This document shows positions 1 to 5,317 of a DNA stretch of 7,908 bases, one piece after another. A program made the position numbers and the translations under genes. The stretch lies in contig VBCT01000128.1 in assembly GCA_005882235.1 (NCBI GenBank), forward strand, positions 1 to 7,908, in the 5' to 3' direction. This DNA is from Betaproteobacteria bacterium (GTDB taxonomy: Bacteria; Pseudomonadota; Gammaproteobacteria; Burkholderiales; SG8-39). Within the stretch, counting starts at the first letter, position 1; each line of letters begins with the position of its first letter. The notes beneath the pieces are model-generated. The model searched no databases and was not told the origin of the DNA. It saw only the letters and a program-made list of their open reading frames with translations.

Positions 1-225
1 CTCCCCATTAAGTTCACCGCAATCGTCTCGATGGTGTTTGCGGCTATGTGCCTGTGGTTTGCGATTGACGGATTCACTTCGCTTGCAGACAGCACAGATC
101 CGGAGCAGGTCTCCGGCGGCAGAAGTTTCGCTTGGTTCTGGAGCTTTCTCGCTGGGGTGGGTTTCGCGATAACCTGGTTGTCGTGGCGGTTCGCTCAATC
201 ACAAATAGAGGACAAAGATGCCTAA
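1..225 (+). CDS. Partial hypothetical membrane protein (cassette gene, 5' end outside window)
   Basis: The reading frame is open from base 1 and ends at TAA 223-225. An ATG at 31 exists, but the frame upstream is open and encodes more hydrophobic residues (LPIKFTAIVS), so the true start is probably outside the window. Two hydrophobic segments are visible: one around MVFAAMCLWFAI and one around FAWFWSFLAGVGFAITWL. A short polar linker containing TDPEQVSGG lies between them, and the tail is charged (QIEDKDA). This suggests a small inner-membrane protein with at least two passes. I do not recognise the family. The stop codon lies inside the 5' core box of the following attC-like site (GCCTAAC, 220-226), a common arrangement in integron gene cassettes. 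Function unknown. Confidence 0.6.
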   Translation, partial: LPIKFTAIVSMVFAAMCLWFAIDGFTSLADSTDPEQVSGGRSFAWFWSFLAGVGFAITWLSWRFAQSQIEDKDA

Positions 226-252
226 CAGCGCGTTCGAGAGCGGACGTTAGCC
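220..252 (+). repeat. attC-like recombination site A, shortened
   Basis: The left core box GCCTAAC (220-226) fits RYYYAAC. The right box GTTAGCC (246-252) is close to GTTRRRY. Between them, GCGTTCGAGAGCGGAC resembles the left inner (L'') part of many attC sites. Only 33 bases separate the outer ends, against roughly 57 or more in known attC sites, so the central hairpin and L' arm seem to be missing. It follows a small gene whose stop lies in the box, and it precedes another gene in the same orientation. Confidence 0.55.
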
Positions 253-289
253 TGCATTTGATAGCCGTAGGGACAACGGAGGCCTGAAC

Positions 290-481
290 ATGAGCGATCC
301 AACGGTACGCGAAGCGATTGAGCGACTGAGCGCGACCATCACTGCCGATCCGGCCAAGGCGCGAGTCAGAAGCGCAGCCACTGCGCGCCTTGCTGAAGGC
401 CTCATGTGCGAGGTGACGGGACCGCGTAACGAACACGTATTCACCGATATGCCTCCGGCTATCGGCGGGAAGGCTTCGGCA
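290..481 (+). pseudogene. Truncated OsmC-family protein
   Basis: The start is ATG 290, preceded by GGAGG at 278-282 with good spacing. The first 64 residues (MSDPTVREAIERL..., then GLMCEVTGP and the segment VFTDMPPAIGGKASA) match, from memory, the N-terminal part of the OsmC-like peroxiredoxin or hydrolase families. There the next segment is normally PxPGWLLRAALASC, carrying a catalytic Cys. Here the frame instead runs into RRDRDRHIW and unrelated sequence, so the Cys-bearing core and the whole C-terminal half (about 100 residues) are absent. A weak trace (DAIVTAT in another frame near 483-505) might be a displaced piece of the family's CxATVIA motif, which would imply an internal deletion. 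The frame stays open into the DUF885 gene, but I regard that as chance. It is probably non-functional. The end coordinate is where similarity stops. Confidence 0.55.
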
Positions 482-673
482 CGACGCGATCGTGACCGCC
501 ACATATGGTTAAGTATCGGCGCTGCACTCCAACATTTGTTATATACCGATGAAGGTGGGCCTCAAATGGATCGAACGATTCTTGTTGCCACGACAACAGC
601 GCCAAGCGTTGAGCGTCGCACAGATAGCAAATTCGGGCATTATGGACGGCGTCGAAATGAACGGTCCAGGACC
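482..673. other. Unassigned junction segment between OsmC fragment and DUF885 gene
   Basis: About 190 bases with no recognisable gene. The segment is visibly less GC-rich than the DUF885 gene after it, for example around 500-550 and 620-660. It contains GTTAAGT (508-514), which fits GTTRRRY, and the short palindrome AACATTTGTT near 531-540, but no convincing attC partner. It may hold the promoter region carried in with the DUF885 gene, but I see no clear -35/-10 pair. The left breakpoint of the inserted block should lie here. Confidence 0.4.
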
Positions 674-2421
674 ATGCTGAAGATCCTATTCGCGGCGGCA
701 CTCGCCGCCTGCATTGCCGCTGCATCCGCCCAGACTCCCGCCCCGCAACCCGCCTCCGTCCGGCTGAAGGCGCTCCTCGACGACGATCTCGCAGCCGTTT
801 TCCGCCGCTCGCCCTGGCAGGCGACGGTGCGCGGGGTCCCCGGTTACGACCACCTCCTCCCGGACCTGTCTTTCGCCACGCTGGAGAAAGAGCGTGCCCG
901 CGAACGTGACGCGCTGGAGCAGCTGAAGGCGATCGACGCCAGGGTGCTGCGCGGGCAGGACCGCGTACGAGCGTGGAGGCGCAACGCTTCGCGCGCGCCG
1001 AGGGCCTGGTTCTCTCGACGCTCGGAGGCGTGCAGAACGCGATGCCACGCATGGCGCAGACCACGCCCTTTCGGACTGCGGACAACTATCGCGACTTCAT
1101 CAAGCGCATCAGCGCCACGCCGAAGTTCGCCCACGAGACCATCGAACGGCTGCGCGCCGGGATGAAGAGCGGATGGCTGAGCCCCGTTCCCGTGCTCGAC
1201 CGCGTCGTGGCCGCAATCGATGCGCATGTCGTGGACACCGTGGAGGACAGCACGCTTCTCACTCCTTTCAGGAATTTCGCGAGCGGCGTTCCCGAGGACG
1301 AGCGCGCGGCACTGACCGCTGCGGCCCGGCGCGCCATCGCGGAGGGCTACCAGCCGGCGCTGCGCCGGTTCAAGGCGTTCATCGTGAACGAATACCGGCC
1401 CAAGGCGCCGCAAGTGGCGGGGCTCGCGGCATTGCCCGGCGGTGCCGAGTACTACGAGTTCCTCATTCGTACGCACGTGGTCCGTGGGATGAAGGCGGCT
1501 GAGATTCACCAGCTGGGCCTGCGCCAGGTCGAGCGCCTGCGCAGGGAGATCGGGGAGGTCGCGCTGCAGACTGGCTTCAAGGGCACTACCGACTCGTTCA
1601 TCGAAAGCCTGAGGACGGACAAGAAATACTTCTTTGATTCGTCGGACTCCGTCCTCGCCGCCTACCGTGAAGTCGGCAAGCGCGTCGATCCGCAGTTGCC
1701 GAAGCTGTTCCATGCGACTCCTCGCATGCCCTATGCGGTGCGAGCCATGACGCCGTCCGAGTCGGCCAGCAGCACGGCCGCCAACTACATGCCCGGATCG
1801 CTTCCGCTCGGCACCAGCGGCTACTTCACGATCAACGCGCTCGGCTACAAGAACGAGGCGACGTGGCGGACCGAGACGCTCTTCATGCACGAAGCCATGC
1901 CGGGCCACCACATGCAAATCGCGCGAGCGGCGGAGATGGAGAAGCTCCACCCATGGCGCTCGATGGGAAGCCGGAACGTGGCGTACAGCGAGGGCTGGGC
2001 GCTCTACGCGGAGAAGCTCGGCTTCGATCTCGGCCTCTACAAGGATCCCTTCCAGCACTACGGGCACCTGCAGGCCGAGCTCTTTCGCGCCGCGCGGCTC
2101 GTCGTCGATACCGGCATCCATGCGTACAACTGGCCGCGCGACAAGGCCATCGCGTACATGGCAGGGCAGGGTGGCCTGGACCAGGATTTCGCGGTGAGCG
2201 AAGTCGATCGCTACTTCTCCAATCCTTCGCAGGCCCTCGGATACATGCTCGGCCAGCGCAAGTTCCTCGAGCTGCGCGCCCGTGCGGAGAAGACCCTCGG
2301 TCCGAAATTCGATGTGCGCGATTTCCATGCCGTCGTGATCGATAGCGGCATGCTGCCCCTGGCCGTGCTGGAGAAGCTCGTCGACGAGTGGATCGCAGCC
2401 GGCGGCGGTCGCCCCGCGTAG
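674..2421 (+). pseudogene. DUF885-family secreted metallopeptidase-like protein, frameshifted
   Basis: Two frames together cover a full-length DUF885 protein (about 582 codons from ATG 674 to TAG 2419-2421). The first begins MLKILFAAALAACIAAASA|QT, a signal peptide with a plausible ASA cleavage site; LAAC at residues 10-13 could alternatively be a lipobox. It continues to AIDARVLRGQDRV, a normal N-terminal region. The frame is then lost at about 965-973 and coding resumes as EAQRFARAEGLVLSTLGG. The second frame carries the family's zinc-type motif HEAMPGHHMQ (around 1888-1917) and YSEGWALYAEKLG (from about 1984), both typical of DUF885 proteins, which are placed among HExxH-type metallopeptidases. 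The product would act in the periplasm or at the cell surface on peptides; substrate unknown. The total length is off by one base from a multiple of three, consistent with a single-base indel. A sequencing error is the main alternative. Confidence 0.8.
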
Positions 2422-2427
2422 CTGTCC

Positions 2428-2580
2428 ATGAAGACCGACGTCGTACATGGCCTGACCTTCAACGAGGACCACGAGATCCAATCGGCGTCGCGGGCCTACA
2501 TTCTCTTCTACAACGGCACTCGGCTACACTCGTCGTTGAATTACGTGCCGCCAGCGGCGTACGAGAGACAGCCGGCATGA
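2428..2580 (+). pseudogene. C-terminal remnant of IS3-family transposase (OrfB)
   Basis: Fifty codons ending at TGA 2578-2580. The residues MKTDVVHGLTF, then YILFYNGTRLHSSLNYVPPAAYE, match the extreme C-terminus of IS3-family OrfB transposases (LKTExVH...FYNxxRxHSSLGYxxPxxYE). In intact proteins the DDE residues all lie upstream of this piece, so it cannot be active. The ATG at 2428 is just the in-frame Met replacing the usual Leu of LKTE, not a proven start. It begins only six bases after the DUF885 stop codon, so the left part of the IS (orfA, most of orfB and the left inverted repeat) has been deleted or replaced by the DUF885 segment. Confidence 0.8.
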
Positions 2581-2587
2581 CCAACCC

Positions 2588-2614
2588 GGTGTCAACAAAA
2601 TCGGGGGAAGATTC
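2588..2614 (+). mobile_element. Probable right terminal sequence of the IS3-type remnant
   Basis: The sequence after the orfB stop contains GGTGTCAACAAAATCGGGGG followed by AAGATTC. This resembles the right ends of some IS3-family elements, in which orfB stops a few bases before a GTGTC...CGGGG-type terminal repeat. No left partner is present in the window. The exact last IS base cannot be fixed by eye; it lies near 2611-2616, where attC-like sequence begins. Confidence 0.45.
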
Positions 2615-2680
2615 CGCGCGTGGAGCACCACGCCTTGGCAAGCAGGGGCAGTCGCGCGCCGGTGGCTGGGAACGTTAGGC
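2614..2680 (+). repeat. attC-like site B, right half only (truncated by IS remnant)
   Basis: The right core box GTTAGGC (2674-2680) fits GTTRRRY exactly. The preceding 60 bases, including CGCGTGGAGCACCACGCC, CCTTGG and GCGCGCCGGTGGCTGGGAAC, closely parallel the intact site at 3533-3610, which has CGCGCGGAGCATCGCGCC, CCTTGG and GCGCGCCGGCTGCCGGGAAC. The left arm is replaced by the IS3 right end. The site borders the thioesterase cassette on its 5' side, with 19 bases between the box and the ATG. Confidence 0.65.
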
Positions 2681-2699
2681 GCTACCGAAAAGAGCTCAC

Positions 2700-3116
2700 A
2701 TGGACGACCGAGACATCACTGCGATACAAGCCATGCTCGATCCACTACTCCCGGGCTTGCTGGGCGTCCGTCTGGTTTCCGTAGAACCCGATCGCGTCGT
2801 CGCAGAGCTCGAAGTTCGCCCAGCCTTATGTACCACGGGGGGCATCCTTCATGGTGGGGCCTACATGGCATTCGCCGACACCCTAGGTGCTGTGGGAACG
2901 TTCATCAGTCTTCCGAAAGGTAAGCGCACAACGACCACGGATTCGAGCACTAAGTTCATCGCTGCAGCGCCGGTGAATGGCAAGATCGTTGGCGAGTGCA
3001 TCGCACTGCATCGCGGCCGCACAACGATGGTCTGGCAAACGTCGGTCAAACGCGCGGACGGCAAGCTGTGTGCGTTGGTCACACAGACGCAATTGGTCAT
3101 CGAGGAGTCACCATGA
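2700..3116 (+). CDS. PaaI-type hotdog-fold acyl-CoA thioesterase
   Basis: A 138-residue protein of the usual length for a single-hotdog thioesterase. Such enzymes hydrolyse acyl-CoA or aryl-CoA thioesters in the cytoplasm, generally as tetramers. The signature HGGAYMAFADTLGA starts at His51, with Asp60 at the position usually held by the catalytic acid on the central helix. The strand TTTDSSTKFIAAAPVNGKIVGEC (residues 78-100) and the C-terminal TTMVWQTSVKRADGKLCALVTQTQLVI are also typical. ATG 2700 is preceded by a purine-rich AAAAGAG. The gene stands alone between attC-like sites B and C and so reads as a complete cassette. The specific substrate cannot be inferred. Nothing in the sequence looks broken. 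Confidence 0.85.
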   Translation: MDDRDITAIQAMLDPLLPGLLGVRLVSVEPDRVVAELEVRPALCTTGGILHGGAYMAFADTLGAVGTFISLPKGKRTTTTDSSTKFIAAAPVNGKIVGECIALHRGRTTMVWQTSVKRADGKLCALVTQTQLVIEESP

Positions 3117-3150
3117 CCGTAGCATCCGGTTCAGTTCCTCAGAAGGGCGC

Positions 3151-3228
3151 GCCTAACCCTTCCATCGAGCAGACATCCACAAGCAAACTTCGCTTGCTTG
3201 CGGCTGCCGCTCATGTCAAACATTAAGC
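3151..3228 (+). repeat. attC site C, full-length
   Basis: Left box GCCTAAC (3151-3157, RYYYAAC). Right box ATTAAGC (3222-3228), which matches GTTRRRY except A for the first G. Length is 78 bases. A central hairpin is formed by CAAGCAA (3180-3186) and TTGCTTG (3194-3200). The left part CCCTTCCATCGAGCAGAC is typical of many environmental attC sites. The changed G is at the crossover dinucleotide of the right box, where integrase normally cuts between G and TT, so the site may work poorly. Confidence 0.75.
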
Positions 3229-3235
3229 GTCGCCC

Positions 3236-3502
3236 ATGCGCACTGCTCTGTTCCTCGTCGCAGGGTTCTTGTTGCTAGGTGCGGCTCTGTTGCTGGGAAA
3301 GCTCTTTTCCACCCACTATCCTGGCGCCACGTTCGTGGCAACTTGCACTTATGTTGCCCTGTGGCTAATTATCGCCGGCATCAACATGTGGGTCGGCGTC
3401 GCGAAGGCTGGCTACTCTGTTACCGAGGAGCTACCGATTCTTTTGCTCATCTTCAGTGTACCCGCTGCTGCGGCCATCTTTCTCAAATGGAAGGTTTTCT
3501 AA
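3236..3502 (+). CDS. Small three-pass membrane protein, hypothetical (cassette gene)
   Basis: An 88-residue hydrophobic protein. Three likely membrane segments are visible: about residues 4-23 (ALFLVAGFLLLGAALLLGKL), about 36-55 (around CTYVALWLIIAGINMWVGVA) and about 66-84 (ELPILLLIFSVPAAAAIFL). It ends in the basic tail KWKVF. The start ATG 3236 lies only eight bases after attC site C, and no good ribosome-binding site is visible, so translation may be weak or coupled to the upstream gene. Proteins of this size and layout are frequent in integron cassettes, but I know of no function for this one. It is flanked by attC sites C and D and forms a compact single-gene cassette. Confidence 0.7.
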   Translation: MRTALFLVAGFLLLGAALLLGKLFSTHYPGATFVATCTYVALWLIIAGINMWVGVAKAGYSVTEELPILLLIFSVPAAAAIFLKWKVF

Positions 3503-3532
3503 GTCAGCGGACCAAAGTGACGCCTACCGCCC

Positions 3533-3610
3533 GGCCAACCCGGACGCGCGCGGAGCATCGCGCCTTGGCCGCCCATCGTAGCCGCGCGCCGGCTGCCGGG
3601 AACGTTGGGT
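3533..3610 (+). repeat. attC site D, full-length with strong hairpin
   Basis: Left box GGCCAAC (3533-3539) is near RYYYAAC. Right box GTTGGGT (3604-3610) fits GTTRRRY. The folded arms are clear: CCCGG (3539-3543) pairs with CCGGG (3596-3600), and GCGCGCGG (3546-3553) with CCGCGCGC (3582-3589). The extra bases CGGCTG on the right arm leave unpaired positions, as expected for the extrahelical bases and spacer of an attC. Length is 78 bases. A near-duplicate of its right half is site B. Confidence 0.75.
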
Positions 3611-3637
3611 CCTACTGACCACCCAGCGAGGAATGTA

Positions 3638-4285
3638 GTGTCGAAACTCCGCGTCCAAAGCTTCGCGATTTCCATCGACGGCTACGGTGCCGGGCCGAAC
3701 CAGGATCTGCAGAACCCGCTCGGGCAGCGGGGGCCCGAGTTGATGGAGTGGTTCTTCCCCACGCGCGCGTGGCGGAAGATGCAAGGACATGACGACGGAG
3801 AGACGGGCGTCGACAACGGGATCGCGGAGCAGGGCTTCGCCGGAATCGGCGCCTGGATTCTTGGACGCAACATGTTCGGTCCTGTGCGAGGCCCGTGGCC
3901 GGACGACAGCTGGAAGGGTTGGTGGGGCGAAGAGCCGCCGTATCACACGCCGGTCTTCGTGCTCACGCATCACCCGCGGGCGCCGCTCAGGATGGCGGGA
4001 GGTACGGAGTTTCGCTTTATCACCGAAGGCATTCATGCCGCTTTGGAGCAGGCGACCGCTGCGGCCGGTGGCCGCGACGTCCGCCTCGGTGGCGGCGTAT
4101 CCATTATTCGGCAGTATCTGCGCGCCGCCCTGATCGACGAGCTGCACCTCGCGATCCGACCTGTCCTGCTCGGTTCCGGGGAGCATCTCTTGAACGACAT
4201 CGATATGCGTACTCTGGGCTATGAATGCGCGAAGTACGTTGCGGGCGAACGTGCGACCCACGTCTTTCTGCGCAAGCGCGCGTGA
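3638..4285 (+). CDS. RibD C-terminal/DHFR-fold family reductase
   Basis: A 215-residue protein of the dihydrofolate-reductase-like RibD C-terminal family, which are NAD(P)H-dependent reductases of mostly unknown substrate. The N-terminal strand SKLRVQSFAISIDGYGAGP is the family's usual opening. GIGAWILGRNMFGP corresponds to the conserved LGRxTYE-like segment. VFVLTHHPR and the glycine-rich VRLGGGVSIIRQYLRAALIDELHLAIRPVLLGSGEHL are the nucleotide-binding and C-terminal hallmarks. I chose GTG 3638 because AGCGAGG precedes it at good spacing; an earlier TTG at 3605 lies within the right box of attC D and would be artificial. The family is not the trimethoprim-resistant DfrA or DfrB type, so antibiotic resistance should not be inferred. 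It is a single-gene cassette between sites D and E. Confidence 0.8.
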   Translation: MSKLRVQSFAISIDGYGAGPNQDLQNPLGQRGPELMEWFFPTRAWRKMQGHDDGETGVDNGIAEQGFAGIGAWILGRNMFGPVRGPWPDDSWKGWWGEEPPYHTPVFVLTHHPRAPLRMAGGTEFRFITEGIHAALEQATAAAGGRDVRLGGGVSIIRQYLRAALIDELHLAIRPVLLGSGEHLLNDIDMRTLGYECAKYVAGERATHVFLRKRA

Positions 4286-4297
4286 CTCAGCACGGAT

Positions 4298-4304
4298 GTT
4301 AGGC
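4298..4304 (+). repeat. attC core box E (right box only)
   Basis: GTTAGGC is a perfect GTTRRRY box and lies 13 bases after the RibD-like stop codon, directly before the next single-gene unit. No RYYYAAC partner or hairpin arm is visible in the preceding 80 bases; only CGTG/CACG pairs around CTCAG. It is either a degenerate attC whose left side was lost in a deletion reaching the end of the CDS, or a chance match made notable by its position. Confidence 0.4.
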
Positions 4305-4343
4305 GCCGCTCTACACGCTCGCGATACCGTATAAGGTCCCTCC

Positions 4344-4766
4344 ATGAACCCTCGTATCACTCTGCTCACCCTCGGGGTCGATGATCTCGAACGCGCCGTG
4401 GCGTTCTACCGAGATGGCCTGGGCTTCAGCACAAAGGGCATCATTGGCGCGGAGTTCGAAAATGGCGCGGTCGCCTTTTTCAATCTCCAGTCCGGCCTGA
4501 AGCTAGCCCTTTGGCCGCGCAAGAGCCTCTCGGCGGATAGCGGACTCCCTCTGCGAGCACCAAGCGCAATGGAGTTCTCTATCGGCCACAACGGCTCCTC
4601 CCAGCAAGAGGTCGACTCCGTAATGCGTCAGGCAGAGCAGGCGGGCGCAAAGATCGTCAAACCAGCGCAGCCAACGTTCTATGGCGGCTACGCAGGCTAC
4701 TTCCAAGACCCAGACGGTCACTTGTGGGAAGTTGCGTTCAATCCAGGCTTTGCGTCGCTAGGCTAA
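4344..4766 (+). CDS. VOC-superfamily (glyoxalase-like) protein
   Basis: A 140-residue protein with the paired beta-alpha-beta-beta-beta layout of the vicinal-oxygen-chelate fold. It opens RITLLTLGVDDLERAVAFYRDGLGF and closes AGYFQDPDGHLWEVAFNP. The C-terminal Glu of HLWEV sits at a usual metal-ligand position. The N-terminal ligand, often His in the first strand, is Thr here (LLTLGV), as in many uncharacterised members, so classical glyoxalase I or fosfomycin-type chemistry is doubtful. Start ATG 4344 comes 39 bases after attC box E. The stop TAA (4764-4766) is embedded in the next core box GGCTAAC (4761-4767), as for the first gene of the window. It is the last gene of the array and is convergent with dut. 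Substrate unknown. Confidence 0.8.
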   Translation: MNPRITLLTLGVDDLERAVAFYRDGLGFSTKGIIGAEFENGAVAFFNLQSGLKLALWPRKSLSADSGLPLRAPSAMEFSIGHNGSSQQEVDSVMRQAEQAGAKIVKPAQPTFYGGYAGYFQDPDGHLWEVAFNPGFASLG

Positions 4767-4801
4767 CGAGCCCACGAGGGACGAACCATGAAGACGTGGG
4801 C
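4761..4801 (+). repeat. attC-like left half F at the end of the array
   Basis: GGCTAAC (4761-4767) resembles RYYYAAC and contains the VOC stop codon. It is followed by GAGCCCACGAGGGAC, similar to an L'' arm. The inverted repeat GCCCACG (4770-4776) and CGTGGGC (4795-4801) could form a stem. No GTTRRRY box follows before dut. This is probably a decayed terminal attC marking the array's distal boundary. There is no T-run, so it is not a typical terminator. Confidence 0.4.
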
Positions 4802-4855
4802 GGGAAGGACGAGGTACCGGCGCATGAAACCGTGATTTGGGAAGCGAAGCCTTGT

Positions 4856-5305
4856 TCAGGTCTTTCCCGTGCTTCCAAAGCCTCCCGCACCCCGCCCGCT
4901 GACGGAAAACTCCTCGACCACGTTCAACTTCACCTGCACAACCGGCACGACGACGAGCTGGGCGATGCGGTCCATCGGGTTGATGGTGAACGTAACTTCC
5001 GAACGGTTCCACAACGAAACCATCACCTGCCCTTGGTAGTCGGAGTCGATGAGGCCCACCAGATTCCCGAGCACGATGCCGTGCTTGTGACCCAGGCCCG
5101 ATCGCGGCAGGACCACCGCCGCGAGCCCTGGATCCGCCAGATGAATTGCGATGCCGCTGGGCACGAGGTCGGCGGCGCCCGGCGCGAGCTTGAGCGGCTT
5201 GTCGATGCAGGCCCGGAGGTCGAAACCCGCCGCCCCGGCGGTGGAGTATTGCGGCAGCGCATTGCGCAGCCGCGGGTCGAGGATTCTTACGTCGAGAGTC
5301 TTCAA
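4856..5305 (-). CDS. dut: Deoxyuridine 5'-triphosphate nucleotidohydrolase (dUTPase)
   Basis: A 149-residue trimeric dUTPase. It hydrolyses dUTP to dUMP and pyrophosphate in the cytoplasm, keeping uracil out of DNA and supplying dUMP for dTMP synthesis. All five family motifs are present in order: AGFDLRA (26-32), PRSGLGHKHGIVL (67-79), GLIDSDYQG with the catalytic Asp (84-92), RIAQLVVVPV (113-122) and the C-terminal GAGGFGSTGK (139-148), which closes over the substrate. Length is normal. The start is TTG 5305: the same frame is closed by the coaBC stop codon 15 bases upstream, and no ATG or GTG lies between. AGGCGG, overlapping that stop (TAGGCGG), is a suitable ribosome-binding site. Coupling to coaBC translation is likely. 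The 3' end faces the cassette array. Confidence 0.95.
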   Translation of the reverse strand: MKTLDVRILDPRLRNALPQYSTAGAAGFDLRACIDKPLKLAPGAADLVPSGIAIHLADPGLAAVVLPRSGLGHKHGIVLGNLVGLIDSDYQGQVMVSLWNRSEVTFTINPMDRIAQLVVVPVVQVKLNVVEEFSVSGRGAGGFGSTGKT

Positions 5306-5317
5306 ACGAAGAGCCGC

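Noticed and set aside
508..540. Further attC site around GTTAAGT and AACATTTGTT
   Set aside because: No matching RYYYAAC box or paired arms at suitable spacing.
290..1165. One 291-residue fused protein joining OsmC N-terminus and DUF885 N-terminus
   Set aside because: The two similarities are separated by about 190 bases of unrelated sequence, and a clear signal peptide starts at 674, so the open frame linking them is likely chance.
844..2481. 545-codon open frame on the - strand opposite DUF885
   Set aside because: The plus-strand frame carries the DUF885 motifs; the minus frame has a shadow composition and begins inside the IS3 remnant.
3638..4285. Trimethoprim-resistance dihydrofolate reductase cassette
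   Set aside because: The protein belongs to the RibD C-terminal family, is longer than DfrA, and lacks DfrA/DfrB hallmarks.
3524..4369. 281-codon minus-strand open frame opposite the RibD-like gene
   Set aside because: It spans attC site D and a conserved plus-strand gene; composition is that of a shadow frame.
4770..4801. Rho-independent terminator for the cassette array
   Set aside because: The 7-base stem has an 18-base loop and no T-run; it fits better as an attC remnant.
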